Below, piece after piece: positions 16,978 to 25,949 of a DNA stretch of 64,000 nucleotides. The notes under the pieces were generated by a model. The model was not told the origin of the DNA. It did not search any database and saw only the letters and a list, made by a program, of their open reading frames with translations. Within the stretch, counting starts at the first letter, position 1. The number at the start of each line of letters is the position of its first letter. A program made the translations under genes and the position numbers. Source of the stretch: Thermohalobaculum sp039815685 (GTDB taxonomy: Bacteria > Pseudomonadota > Alphaproteobacteria > Rhodobacterales > Rhodobacteraceae); the NCBI GenBank assembly GCA_039815685.1, contig JBCBYV010000008.1, positions 1 through 64,000 of the forward strand, read 5' to 3'.

Positions 16978-17484
16978 CTACTCCGCCGCTGCCTTGGCGG
17001 CCCCATCGGCGGCGGGCATGGCGGTGAGCGCGTCGATCAGCCCGATCTCCCGCGCGATGAGATATTTCGAGGCTTCCGGAGCACTGTCGATCGGCGCAAT
17101 CCGGCGGGTGGCGTTCGATCCCTGATCCGCGGCGAGCGCTGCGCGAAATCGGCTCGAATTGGCGTCGATGACCGTCGTCTTGTAGCGCGAGAGCATCGCG
17201 CACATCCGAGCCATCAAGGTGGTGAAGTGGTCATCCGCCTGATTGAAGGCCTGGCTGCGGAAGAAGGTGCAGTCGATCCCGCGCTCGGGGGGTGTCGTGA
17301 TGTGCTCGAAGACCTGAGCTTGCTCATCCGCTCCTGCAGACTGGCTCGCAGTCCCGATAGGGTCACCGACACGCGCCAGGGTGGTCTCGGCCGTCGCGTG
17401 TCCGCTGACGGTGATTGCCAGGAACAGTGCGCAACCAAACGCGTATGCGCGTGTGCGAAAAGGGCTGATGGCGTAGGCCTTCAC
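16978..17484 (-). CDS. Secreted hypothetical protein
   Basis: About 168 residues that I do not recognise. Residues 1-33 form a signal peptide ending at ATA-ET. The mature part has two Cys (DCTFF and ARMCAML) and an Ala-rich C-terminus. GTG at 17484 follows a GAGGG-type site. A strong Pho-box-like sequence lies about 75 bp upstream, though in the opposite orientation, so phosphate control is possible. The epoxide-hydrolase-like gene follows. Confidence 0.7.
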   Translation of the reverse strand: MKAYAISPFRTRAYAFGCALFLAITVSGHATAETTLARVGDPIGTASQSAGADEQAQVFEHITTPPERGIDCTFFRSQAFNQADDHFTTLMARMCAMLSRYKTTVIDANSSRFRAALAADQGSNATRRIAPIDSAPEASKYLIAREIGLIDALTAMPAADGAAKAAAE

Positions 17485-17559
17485 GATTGACCCTCACCCC
17501 GCCTCGGTCCGGGGTTTGACCGCGCCTCCGCCATGAAGACGAACGGGAACGTTACAATA

Positions 17560-17577
17560 CTGTCATCTTTCTGTCGT
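17560..17577 (+). promoter_or_regulatory. Orphan Pho-box-like sequence
   Basis: CTGTCAT-CTTT-CTGTCGT: two direct heptamers in the canonical 11-bp PhoB register, 13 of 14 positions matching CTGTCAT twice. It lies between the divergently oriented ends of ltaE (stop side) and the secreted gene (start side), and reads away from the latter. Confidence 0.5.
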
Positions 17578-17629
17578 GAGAAAAGTCGCGAGCGCACGCT
17601 GAGGGCACCATTCGTGCAACATCCTTGCG

Positions 17630-18646
17630 TCAAAGAGCGCCGAGAAGGCCGTCCACATCCGCCTCCCGCGTCGCGAAGCTTGCGACGAGCCGTGCCTCGA
17701 CGCCTCCGTCCTCGGCCGGATCGGCATAGTAACGGGCGCCGGCGGCTTGGAGCGCTGCATGCTGCGCATCGCTGAAGCGCACGAAGAGGAGGTTGGCCTC
17801 CGCAGCGCTCAGCACCGGGACGCCCTTTGCCCGCAGACCGTGAGCGAGCCGCGCCGCCATCGCGTTTGCATGGGCGGCGAGCCGGAGCCAGAGCCCGTCC
17901 GTCAGCCAGGCCTCCATCTGCGCAGAGACGAAGCGCATCTTCGAGAAGAGGTGCCCGCCACGCTTGCGCCGTAGCTCGAACTCCCGCGCCAATCCCGGAT
18001 CGAAGAAGATGACGGCCTCCGCCGCCAGCGCCCCCGCCTTGGTTGCGCCGAGGCAGAGCACGTCCACCCCCGCCTCATGGCTCATCGCGGCGGGTGTGGC
18101 GTTGGTGGCTGCGAGCGCGTTGGCGAAGCGCGTGCCGTCCATATGCACGCGCAACCCGCGCCGTTTCGCGATGGCGGAGAGGGCCGCGACCTCGCCCGCC
18201 CCATAGACCGCTCCACGCTCCGTTGCCTGTGTGATCGATAGCGCGGAGGGCTGCGCATTGTGCACGCTGACCGACGGGGCCAGCGCAACCTCCAACGCCG
18301 CGGGGGCGAGCTTTGCCTCGGCGCCCTCGAGCAGCGCGAGCTTGGCGCCGCCGCTGTAGAACTCCGGCGCCCCGCATTCGTCCACCTCGATATGGGCGAT
18401 GCGGTGGCAGAGGATGCTGCCCCAGGGCGGCGCGAGCGTCGCCAGCGCCAGCGCATTTGCCGCCGTGCCCGTGGCGACGAGGAAGACGCGAGCCTCCGGC
18501 GCGGCAAAGATCTCCCGCACGATCGCCTCGACCCGCGCGGTGCCGTCATCGGCGCCGTAGGGCATGGTGTAGCCGTCGTTCGCCGCGACCACGGCGGCTA
18601 TGACCTCGGGCGCGGCCCCTGAGGCATTGTCGGATGTGAAGATCAT
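17630..18646 (-). CDS. ltaE: Low-specificity threonine aldolase
   Basis: PLP enzyme that cleaves L-threonine and allo-threonine to glycine and acetaldehyde. Motifs include FTSDNASGAAPEV, HIEVDECGAPEF, VHMDGTRFANAL and the PLP-lysine region CLGATKAGAL (Lys about 203). It has 338 residues and the full fold-type I domain. The start MIFTSDN is the family's usual one. Confidence 0.92.
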   Translation of the reverse strand: MIFTSDNASGAAPEVIAAVVAANDGYTMPYGADDGTARVEAIVREIFAAPEARVFLVATGTAANALALATLAPPWGSILCHRIAHIEVDECGAPEFYSGGAKLALLEGAEAKLAPAALEVALAPSVSVHNAQPSALSITQATERGAVYGAGEVAALSAIAKRRGLRVHMDGTRFANALAATNATPAAMSHEAGVDVLCLGATKAGALAAEAVIFFDPGLAREFELRRKRGGHLFSKMRFVSAQMEAWLTDGLWLRLAAHANAMAARLAHGLRAKGVPVLSAAEANLLFVRFSDAQHAALQAAGARYYADPAEDGGVEARLVASFATREADVDGLLGAL

Positions 18647-18683
18647 GAATGTCGCCTTTCGGAGGGGCAGGGAAGCGGGGCGT

Positions 18684-19163
18684 TCAGCGGTCGATCATGC
18701 CGTCGACGATGTGATCCTCGAGGTCTTCCTCGGCGACTTCCCATTCTGGCACCGTGTCATTCATCGCGTGCCCCGCCTCCGCGACGCTTTCCGCCCGACC
18801 GGTGAGGAGCGGGTGCCAGGGTGGCAGCGGTTGGGCGTAGTGGCGGAGGCGATAGGCGCAAGTGCCCGGCAGCCATGAAGCGTTTTCGCCCATGCTCCCG
18901 GGGCTCAGGACGACACAGCCCGGCACCAGGGTTTGCCGCAGCGCGTAGTTGCCACAGCGGCAGCTCTCGGGATCGTAGAGCCGGCATGCGACGTCTGTGT
19001 AGTGCACCTCGTCCGTCTCCTCGTCCTCAAGCTTCAGCACGCAGCACTTCCCGCATCCGTCGCACAACGCCTCCCACTCCGCTCCGTTGAGGGCGCTGAG
19101 AGGCAACTCCCAGAACCGAGTGCGTAGGGAGGATTTCGGCGTCCGTGTTCCTTCGTCCATCAT
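18684..19163 (-). CDS. YcgN-family cysteine cluster protein (UPF0260)
   Basis: 159 residues of the YcgN/YkgJ type. The N-terminus has FWELPLSALNGAEWEALCDG, followed by the cysteine cluster CDGCGKCC (34-41) and further Cys in VACRLYDPESCRCGNY and PGTCAYRL. Such clusters are thought to bind zinc or iron; the function is unknown. The ATGATG start overlaps the stop of the upstream MFS gene by 4 bp, so the two are translated together. Confidence 0.9.
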   Translation of the reverse strand: MMDEGTRTPKSSLRTRFWELPLSALNGAEWEALCDGCGKCCVLKLEDEETDEVHYTDVACRLYDPESCRCGNYALRQTLVPGCVVLSPGSMGENASWLPGTCAYRLRHYAQPLPPWHPLLTGRAESVAEAGHAMNDTVPEWEVAEEDLEDHIVDGMIDR

Positions 19164-20518
19164 GGCGCTCCCGGTGGGAAGTCGGGGCTTGGGATGCGGC
19201 GGGGCCAGACCTTCAGGCAGGCTTGGCCGATCATGGTCTGCGGCGCGAAGCGGGCGACGACTAACGACATGATGAGGCCCGAGGCCGTGAGCAGTGTCAG
19301 TACCGCATCCGCGCGGAGGCCGAGGGCGACCAACACAGCCACGACGATGGCCGAGAGGACGATGAAGCTTGCGTCGATCACGTTCGAAGCGGCGATGTAC
19401 TGCGCCCGCGCCTCCGGCTCCGCCACTTGCTGCAGGATGGCATTCAGTGGCGTCACATAGGCGCCGGCGCAGGCCGAGATCAGCACGAAGTCGATCAGGA
19501 TCCGCCAGCCTTCGAAGCCCGAGAAGAACTCGGCGCGGGAGAGAAGCTCCGGCGGCGGTGCGGCGGGCGTTGCGAGCCACAGCTCGATCGCCATGATCCC
19601 CATGCCGAGCGCGCCATAGGGCGGCAGAGAGATCGGCGGGCGCCCGCGGATCAGCCGTTCCGAGAGAAGGGCGCCGATTGCCACGCCGATGGAGAAGCCC
19701 GCCAACAGCACCGTGAGCACGCCCTCATCTGCCCCCAGCACCTCCTTGGCATAGGCGGGGAGGAGGGAGAGGAAGGTCGCGCCCAGGAACCAGAACCAGG
19801 AGATGAAGAAGAGCACGCGAAAGGCCGGCTTGTTGTGCGAGATCCGGCCGATGAGCTGCCAGATCGCGCGCGGGAAGAGCCAGTCCACAGGCTTCTTCTC
19901 TGTCCCCGTCGGAGGGGCGGAGGGCGCATTCAGGGCGGCCACAAACCCGATCACCGCGATCAGGACGACGATGATCGAGACGAGCGTGACGCCGTAGTCG
20001 GTCAGAATGAGCTCGTTGCCGAGGATCGTGCCGAAGATGATCGCGAGGAACGTTGAGCCCTGTACGAGCCCGTTGCCGCCGATCAGCTCCTTGGGCGAGA
20101 GGTATTGCGGCAGGACGGAGTACTTGATCGGCGCGAAGACTGCCGACTGCGCACCCATGAGAAAGAGCACGAAGTAGAGGAAGTAGATGTTCTGGGTGTG
20201 GTAGCCGATGACGGCGAGCCCCATCACCACGATCTCCCACCCCTTCACGAAACGCATCATCACTGCCTTGTCGACACGGTCCGCGATTTGCCCCGCGGTG
20301 GGCGTGACGATGGCGAAGGGCAGGATGAAGAGCGCCGAGGCGATGACGCCGAGGATCGAGATCGGCGTCTCCATCTCCGCGGCAAGGCGATAGGTGACAA
20401 GGGCGACGAAGGCTTTCTGATAGACTTGGTCGTTAAAGGCGCCGAGGAACTGCACGAGGAAAAGCGGCAGGAATCGTCGCGTGCCGAGCAGGGCGAACTG
20501 GTTCGGTGTGTCGCTCAT
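19160..20518 (-). CDS. MFS transporter, lysophospholipid transporter LplT-like
   Basis: Twelve-segment major facilitator of about 452 residues. The N-terminal half has FLPLFLVQFLGAFNDQVYQK and QIADRVDKA, and the APIKYSVLPQYL stretch is characteristic of LplT-type lysophospholipid flippases. The ATG at 20518 follows AGGGAGG by 6 nt. Its stop overlaps the YcgN-like gene. A plsC acyltransferase lies 1.3 kb upstream on the same strand; in other bacteria these two functions are often fused or adjacent, which supports but does not prove a phospholipid role. Confidence 0.82.
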   Translation of the reverse strand: MSDTPNQFALLGTRRFLPLFLVQFLGAFNDQVYQKAFVALVTYRLAAEMETPISILGVIASALFILPFAIVTPTAGQIADRVDKAVMMRFVKGWEIVVMGLAVIGYHTQNIYFLYFVLFLMGAQSAVFAPIKYSVLPQYLSPKELIGGNGLVQGSTFLAIIFGTILGNELILTDYGVTLVSIIVVLIAVIGFVAALNAPSAPPTGTEKKPVDWLFPRAIWQLIGRISHNKPAFRVLFFISWFWFLGATFLSLLPAYAKEVLGADEGVLTVLLAGFSIGVAIGALLSERLIRGRPPISLPPYGALGMGIMAIELWLATPAAPPPELLSRAEFFSGFEGWRILIDFVLISACAGAYVTPLNAILQQVAEPEARAQYIAASNVIDASFIVLSAIVVAVLVALGLRADAVLTLLTASGLIMSLVVARFAPQTMIGQACLKVWPRRIPSPDFPPGAP

Positions 20519-20755
20519 CCGGCGCCTCCCTAGCGTCTGCATCCTGCCTGAAGCGGTGGCGCGCCGGGGTCAACAGCCCTTCTGACGCGCCCGTCCTTCC
20601 ATGATGTGGAAGCCCTTCCAAGGAATTCCGCCGCGCGGAAAGCAGTGGGCCGCTGTTCCACCCTGTGGAGCGCGGCGGGCGTCTCTCATCGCTACCTTCG
20701 ACATAGGAAATGGACGCAGACGGCCCGAGGGGCGTTTTTGGAGGACGGACACGGC

Positions 20756-21829
20756 ATGACGGCACAGAAGAACATTCTGATCCTCGGCGCGAGCTACGGC
20801 TCGCTGCTCGGCATGAAGCTGGTGCTTGCGGGGCATCATGTCACCCTCGTCTGCCTGCCGGAGGAGGCCGACTTGATCAATTCGGAGGGCGCGCGCGTGC
20901 GCATGCCCGTCCGGGGACGCGAGGGTCTGATCACGCTCGACAGCCGTTCGGCACCGGGGCGCCTCTCCGCCGCCGGGCCGGAAGACGTCGATCCGGGCGT
21001 TTTCGACCTCATCGGACTGGCCATGCAGGAGCCGCAATATGCGCATCCGGCGATCCGGGCGCTGATGGAGAGGGTGGCGGAGAGCGCCCGGCCTGTAATG
21101 TCGATCATGAACATGCCGCCGCTCCCCTTCCTCGCCCGGTTGCCGCGGGTGGATGCGGACAGGTTGCGGGACGCCTATCGCGACGCGACGGTCTGGGACG
21201 CGTTCGAGCCCGGACTCGTCACGCTCGCCAGCCCTGACCCACAGGCCTTTCGCCCGCCGGCGGAGCCCACGAACATGCTGCAGGTCAGCCTGCCGACGAA
21301 CTTCAAGGTCGCAGCCTTCGATGACCCTGAGCACACGGCGATCCTCCGCCAGCTCGAGACGGATATCGACGCGGTGCGCTATGCGATCGATGGAGAGAGC
21401 CTTGAGCTGCCCGTGAAGCTCCGCGTCTTCGACAGCCCCTACGTGCCGCTGGCCAAATGGGCGATGCTGCTGACCGGCAACTATCGCTGCGTGACGCCCG
21501 ACGGACCGCGCGCGATCCGCGATGCCGTGCATGGGGACCTTGCCGCTTCGGCGGAAATCTATGCCTGGGTCCGGGATGTCTGCATCGAGCTCGGCGCGGC
21601 CCCTCAAGACCTCGTGCCCTTCGAGAAATACGCCAATGCGGCCAGAGGGCTCGCGAAGCCTAGTTCCGCGGCGCGGGCGCTCTATGCTGGCGCTCCCGCC
21701 ATCGAGCGGGTCGATCGTATCGTGCAGGCGCTTGCGCTCACGCTCGAACGCCGTCACCCGGTGCTCGATCAGACCGTGGCTCTGGTCGATGCGCAGCTTG
21801 CCCGGAACGGGGAGAAGCGCGCCGCTTGA
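20756..21829 (+). CDS. NAD(P)-binding oxidoreductase-like protein
   Basis: About 357 residues beginning with a Rossmann motif (ILILGASYGSLLGMKLVLAG) and an ApbA/ketopantoate-reductase-like layout. The N-terminal domain binds NAD(P) and the helical C-terminal half contains the conserved patch DSPYVPLAKWAMLLTGNYRC. The substrate is unknown. The GGAGG is 12 nt before the ATG, a little long. It stands alone between two minus-strand genes. Confidence 0.72.
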   Translation: MTAQKNILILGASYGSLLGMKLVLAGHHVTLVCLPEEADLINSEGARVRMPVRGREGLITLDSRSAPGRLSAAGPEDVDPGVFDLIGLAMQEPQYAHPAIRALMERVAESARPVMSIMNMPPLPFLARLPRVDADRLRDAYRDATVWDAFEPGLVTLASPDPQAFRPPAEPTNMLQVSLPTNFKVAAFDDPEHTAILRQLETDIDAVRYAIDGESLELPVKLRVFDSPYVPLAKWAMLLTGNYRCVTPDGPRAIRDAVHGDLAASAEIYAWVRDVCIELGAAPQDLVPFEKYANAARGLAKPSSAARALYAGAPAIERVDRIVQALALTLERRHPVLDQTVALVDAQLARNGEKRAA

Positions 21830-21854
21830 TCGCAGCGATTGGAGCCGGGCACAG

Positions 21855-22679
21855 TCACGCGGCCGGACGATCCTCCGGCCGCTCAGCCGGCACCTCGCCG
21901 TGGTTGTTGATGCCGCGTGCCTTGCGATCCTCCGCCGCCGCCAGCATCGCGGCGGGGGCGTGCTCGCGGATGAGGCGCATGGTGCCTTCCTCGATCCGGC
22001 GCTCGACCTCCATCTGGAAGTCGTCGAAGGACAGCCCCTCCGGCATCGGTTCCAGGAATTCGACGGCGCCCGTTAGCCCGGGGTTCTTGGCCCATTCTCG
22101 CCGCGGCCAGACCACGCCCACGCTCGCGGCCACGGGAATAGTGATGGGGTTGAGGCGCGTGTAGATATGCGCCGCCCCACGCCGATAGCGCTCCTTCGCG
22201 CCGAGGCGCATGAGTTCGCCCTCGGGATAGATCATCATCGGCCGGCTCTGGTCGAAGGTGGCGCGCGCACCCTCGATCGTCTGCTCCGTCCGATTTTGCG
22301 GCCCACTGTCCACCGCCACCATGACGATCTCGAGCTTCTTCATGATCGCGCCGAAGAAGGGGTAGTTCTCAAGCTCCTTCATCGCGACGGCGCCCGTGTT
22401 GGGCATCAGCACCGCAAGCATCACGACATCGAGCTCGGACTGGTGCTTTGAGACGAAGAGCACCGGCCGCTCGGGCGTGAAGGCGGGGACCTTGTCCCAG
22501 CCCCGCACCTCCACCTTGGCGCCCATGATCACATCGAGCGCACGCAGCGTCGTGTCGCCCCAGGTCTTCAAGGTGGGGTAGAGCCCGTGCCGATCCCGGA
22601 AGCGTGCGAGCATCGCGACTTTCGCGGCGATGTAGAGGGTGTATGTGTAGAAGAAGAGGTTGAAGAGCGTTACGCGCAT
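21855..22679 (-). CDS. plsC: 1-acyl-sn-glycerol-3-phosphate acyltransferase PlsC
   Basis: Membrane acyltransferase making phosphatidic acid from lysophosphatidic acid. The catalytic HX4D motif is KHQSELD (His about 79, Asp about 84), and MIYPEGEL is the substrate-binding motif. A hydrophobic N-terminal anchor occupies residues 5-25. It is 274 residues; the start is the first ATG after the intergenic gap, and the ribFaldehyde-free gap to ribF is 63 bp. The His-rich C-terminus (RKARGINNHGEVP) is variable. Confidence 0.92.
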   Translation of the reverse strand: MRVTLFNLFFYTYTLYIAAKVAMLARFRDRHGLYPTLKTWGDTTLRALDVIMGAKVEVRGWDKVPAFTPERPVLFVSKHQSELDVVMLAVLMPNTGAVAMKELENYPFFGAIMKKLEIVMVAVDSGPQNRTEQTIEGARATFDQSRPMMIYPEGELMRLGAKERYRRGAAHIYTRLNPITIPVAASVGVVWPRREWAKNPGLTGAVEFLEPMPEGLSFDDFQMEVERRIEEGTMRLIREHAPAAMLAAAEDRKARGINNHGEVPAERPEDRPAA

Positions 22680-22742
22680 CGAGCGGACCCTGACGGCTTG
22701 GGCGTGGGTGCGGTGCTGCCCACGCGTGACGGATGGCGGATA

Positions 22743-23687
22743 TCAGCCCGCCTTGACGCCTAGGATAGCGCGCGCCTCTTCGCTGTCCCGGTCCATCTGG
22801 GCGATCAGCGCCTCCGGACCCTCATAGGCCAGTTCGGGTCGCAGGAAGGCCACAAGCTCCACCACGATCGGTGTGCCGTAGAGATCGCCCGAGAAGTCGA
22901 AGAGGTGGACCTCGAAATTGGGTGCGTTGACGCCGAAGGTCGGCCGCTCCCCGATCGAGGCGACGCCGTCGTAGCGGCCTCCATATGGGCCTTCCAGCAC
23001 CTGGACCCGGGCGGCGTAGACACCAAAGGCCGGGACTAGTTGGTCGTCGAAGGCGAGGTTCGCCGTTGGGTAGCCGAGGTGCCGGCCACGCTGATCTCCC
23101 CGCACGACTGGACCTGTCACGGCGTGCGGACGGCCGAGGATAGCGGCCGCATCCTCCATGGCCCCTCGGCGTATGGCCTCCCGCGCAGCGGTCGAGGAGT
23201 AGTCGCCTGTCTCATCGCCGACGAGGGGCAGCACGGTCACCTCGAAGCCCAGCGTCTGCCCAAGCTGGCGCAGCATGGCGGCATCGCCCGCGCGCCCGCG
23301 TCCGAAGCGGAAATCGGCGCCGATGGTGAGATGCGCCACCCCGAGCCCGCCTGCCAGTACATCGCGCGCGAACCTTGCGGGACTCATCGAGGAGAGCGCC
23401 CGGTCGAAGGGCAGGACCGCCAGCCGCTCGACACCAGACAACGCCAGGAGACGCGCGCGCTCGTCCGAGCTCGTAAGGCGGAAAGGGGGCGCGTCGGGCT
23501 GGAAGAGCTGCCGGGGATGGGGTTCGAAGGTGATGGCGGCGAGCGGTGCTGTGGGCCTCGCCGTCCGTGCGGCGGCGATCAGGGCCTGATGGCCGCGATG
23601 AACCCCGTCGAGATTGCCGAGGGCCGCAGTCGCACCCGCGAGGGGAAGAGCGCCGGCAGGATGCTGGTAGCCGTCGATGCGCTGCAT
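22743..23687 (-). CDS. ribF: Bifunctional riboflavin kinase / FMN adenylyltransferase RibF
   Basis: Makes FMN and then FAD from riboflavin. The N-terminal adenylyltransferase domain has ATAALGNLDGVHRGHQALI and TIGADFRFGRGRAG; the C-terminal kinase has GRHLGYPTANLAF, ASIGERPTF and VHLFDFSGDLYG. It is about 314 residues, the family length. The start at 23687 (MQRIDGYQ) is preceded by GGAAAGG; earlier in-frame codons would add a low-complexity tail. Confidence 0.94.
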   Translation of the reverse strand: MQRIDGYQHPAGALPLAGATAALGNLDGVHRGHQALIAAARTARPTAPLAAITFEPHPRQLFQPDAPPFRLTSSDERARLLALSGVERLAVLPFDRALSSMSPARFARDVLAGGLGVAHLTIGADFRFGRGRAGDAAMLRQLGQTLGFEVTVLPLVGDETGDYSSTAAREAIRRGAMEDAAAILGRPHAVTGPVVRGDQRGRHLGYPTANLAFDDQLVPAFGVYAARVQVLEGPYGGRYDGVASIGERPTFGVNAPNFEVHLFDFSGDLYGTPIVVELVAFLRPELAYEGPEALIAQMDRDSEEARAILGVKAG

Positions 23688-23754
23688 TGGGCCTTTCCGG
23701 GGGAGCCCCCCCGGTCCCGGCGCACCATGACGGTCGGCGCGGCCCTCGGAGGCG

Positions 23755-24267
23755 TCAGTCGAACTTCTTGGAGGGTGCCAGCACCAAACCCTCACCCTTC
23801 AGCACGACCTTCTCGCCGACGCTGCAGCGGCAATCAAGGGTGACACGCCGTTTGGCATGGTCGATTGCCGCGACGATGACGCGCGCCACGACCCGGTCGC
23901 CGGGACGCACGGGGCCGAGGAACTTGAGCGACTGCCCCATATAGACCGTGCCATGGCCGGGCAGTTGCTCTCCGATGACCGCCGAGATCAGGCCGGCGGT
24001 CAGCATGCCGTGGGCGATGCGTCCGCCGAAGATCGTCTCCTGGGCATATTCCTCGTCGAGATGCACCGGATTGTGGTCGGTCGAAAGCTCGGCGAAGAGC
24101 GCGATCTCGCGGTCCGAGACAGTTCGGGCTAGGCTCCGCTCCATCCCGATCTCGAGATCCTCGATGCAGATGGTGCCGCGCCGGATCGGCCGACCCTCGC
24201 CATCCATGATCCCGTCGAGCGCGGCTTCCTCCGCGGGGCTCGGTGCCGTCGTGCCACTATCGAACAT
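23755..24267 (-). CDS. MaoC-family hydratase
   Basis: Single hot-dog domain of 170 residues, an (R)-specific enoyl-CoA hydratase type. The hydratase-2 motif region is FAELSTDHNPVHLDEEYA, with catalytic Asp and His, then FGGRIAHGMLTAGLISAVIG. The first 35 residues form a hydrophilic extension. The ATG at 24267 follows GGAGG by 6 nt. Upstream lies a TGCACTGCA sequence and a small palindrome. Confidence 0.88.
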   Translation of the reverse strand: MFDSGTTAPSPAEEAALDGIMDGEGRPIRRGTICIEDLEIGMERSLARTVSDREIALFAELSTDHNPVHLDEEYAQETIFGGRIAHGMLTAGLISAVIGEQLPGHGTVYMGQSLKFLGPVRPGDRVVARVIVAAIDHAKRRVTLDCRCSVGEKVVLKGEGLVLAPSKKFD

Positions 24268-24325
24268 GGGTCGCCTCCGCTTCGCTACCGTCCGCCGGCC
24301 TTGCCCGAGTCGTCCGGCGTTATGC

Positions 24326-24375
24326 TGCACTGCACGCTACGTAGCGCAGAGTGGGCATCAGGGCAACAATGTTGC
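24326..24375 (-). promoter_or_regulatory. Possible operator region upstream of maoC gene
   Basis: TGCACTGCA at 24326-24334, GCTACGTAGC just downstream of it and the dyad GCAACA-A-TGTTGC at 24363-24375 all lie within 110 bp of the MaoC start. TGC-N3-GCA resembles polyhydroxyalkanoate regulator (PhaR) sites described in related bacteria. The match is short and the regulator is not in this window. Confidence 0.25.
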
Positions 24376-24545
24376 GCATGAAAATTACGTCAAAGAATTG
24401 TCGTGTGAGTTAATCTTGCGCAGAGCTGCATCTGCCACACGGCAGAGATCGTGTTGACGCAAGCAACGAAGGCCTCTGATCCCGCTGCGAGGGGCCGCGC
24501 GCCAACCCGCAGGGTCTTGGCAGAACGGAAATCGTGCAGACGCAG

Positions 24546-25424
24546 TCAGCGGAGGAAAGCCGTCGCGTAGCGTGGGTCATGCCCTTCCCGGGCAAAGAAC
24601 GCCTCGAGCCGCGCAGGGTCCGGCGCCTCAGCCGTCTCGCCGACCTCCGCCGCTGCGATACCGCCGCTGATGAAGAGCGCGTCGCAGCCCTGCGCATGCG
24701 CGCCCTTCACATCCGTTGCGATTCCGTCGCCGATGCCGAGGACGCGCGCGCGGGATACCGCACGCCCGGCCAGCGCGTCGATCATCTCGAACGCGGCATC
24801 GTAGGACGGCGCGTGAGGCTTGCCATACCAGACGACCTCGGCCCCATCGGCGGCGTGCCGCTCCGCATAGCGCTGCGCAAGCGCGCCCGCGCACCAGAGC
24901 CGCTCCTCCCCACGATCGACGATGATGTCCGGGTTCGCGCAGAGCACTGGCAGCTTGCGCGCCGCCCAATCCGCGAACTCGCGATCATAATCCGACGGGT
25001 TCTCGCTCCGGTCGTCCCGCAGCCCAACGAGGAGGATCGTCTCCGCCTCCTCGATCCCGACCGGCGAGCCGAAATCCGACAGCATGTCGAGGTCGCGGTC
25101 CGGCCCGATATAGTGAAAGCGCTGACCGTAGCGTCCGTTGGCCATCGAACGTTTGCACGCCTCGCCCGACGACATGATCCCGTCATGGGTGTCCCCGGGC
25201 TCGCCCGGCGCGCCGATATGGTCGAGGAAGCGGAGCACGCCGGAAGCAGGGCGCGGCGCGTTCGTGAGAAGCACGGCGATACCGCCACGCGCGCGGTAGC
25301 GTCGCAACGCCTCCATGGCGGCGGGATAGGGGCGCAGACCGTTGTGGTAGCAACCCCAGAGATCCACGAGCAGCGCGTCGTAGTCTGCCGCGATCTCGTC
25401 CAGCGTTTCGATCAGTTGTGCCAT
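24546..25424 (-). CDS. HAD-superfamily class IIA hydrolase (TIGR01459 type)
   Basis: A 292-residue HAD-IIA phosphatase-like protein. Motif I is ALLVDLWGCYHNG, motif II is VLLTNAPRP, the Lys motif is WYGKPHAPSY and motif III is VLGIGDGIATDVKGA. Motif I lacks the usual second Asp (DLW rather than DxD), as in other members of this family. The start MAQLIETLDEI at 25424 follows a GGAGGGAG-type site. The substrate is unknown. Confidence 0.88.
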   Translation of the reverse strand: MAQLIETLDEIAADYDALLVDLWGCYHNGLRPYPAAMEALRRYRARGGIAVLLTNAPRPASGVLRFLDHIGAPGEPGDTHDGIMSSGEACKRSMANGRYGQRFHYIGPDRDLDMLSDFGSPVGIEEAETILLVGLRDDRSENPSDYDREFADWAARKLPVLCANPDIIVDRGEERLWCAGALAQRYAERHAADGAEVVWYGKPHAPSYDAAFEMIDALAGRAVSRARVLGIGDGIATDVKGAHAQGCDALFISGGIAAAEVGETAEAPDPARLEAFFAREGHDPRYATAFLR

Positions 25425-25485
25425 CCGCTCCCTCCGATGCCGCGCCTCGCCTAGCGGGGCGGCGTGACGGGTGCAAGACGGCGCA

Positions 25486-25875
25486 TCAGGCCTTTCGCCA
25501 AAGGGGGCGGAGGCGGAGGAAGAGCCGGTAGGCGAGTTCCGCGATTTGCGTAAAGGGCGCGCGATCGACGATACGGGCGATGCGCGCCGTCGGCCGTAGC
25601 TGGCGCCAGAGCGAGAAGAACCCGGCCGCGCCATCGGCCAGGGCCCCATCGCTTCGCCGGACCGTGAAGCGCGCGAGCAGATCATCGCGGTCGGCGCCTT
25701 CTGGCAATGCGCTCTCGGGCGCGGTCGCGACGTCGATCCATTCAACGTTGTCGGCGCCCGGCATCCGCTTGTAGCTCGCAATCTCACGCGAGCAGATCGG
25801 GCAGCCGCCATCATACCAAACGGTGCATGCAGCTCTGGGGTCGGTCTGCACTGCGGCGTCGCTGGCTGCGGTCAT
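25486..25875 (-). CDS. DCC-family thiol-disulfide oxidoreductase-like protein (DUF393)
   Basis: 129 residues of the DUF393 type. It carries the DCC-family motif VWYDGGCPICSREI with a CxxC, and the later GFFSLWRQL region typical of the family. The function is not established; a redox role is suggested only by CxxC. The ATG at 25875 follows GGAGC by 8 nt. It is 61 bp upstream of the HAD-IIA gene on the same strand. Confidence 0.87.
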   Translation of the reverse strand: MTAASDAAVQTDPRAACTVWYDGGCPICSREIASYKRMPGADNVEWIDVATAPESALPEGADRDDLLARFTVRRSDGALADGAAGFFSLWRQLRPTARIARIVDRAPFTQIAELAYRLFLRLRPLWRKA

Positions 25876-25949
25876 GGGCGTGAGCTCCGGTCGGATTACG
25901 TGAGTGCAAAGTGGGAACGGGGCAGTGGCTGTCGAGCCGGGAGGCGGAG

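Noticed and set aside
18684..19580. Long minus-strand frame of 298 codons extending well upstream of the YcgN-like protein
   Set aside because: The upstream part is a shifted reading of the MFS transporter gene; the ATGATG at 19163 overlaps the MFS stop and gives the family N-terminus.
20606..20755. N-terminal extension of the NAD(P)-binding protein
   Set aside because: The extra 50 residues precede the Rossmann start, have no ribosome site and look non-coding.
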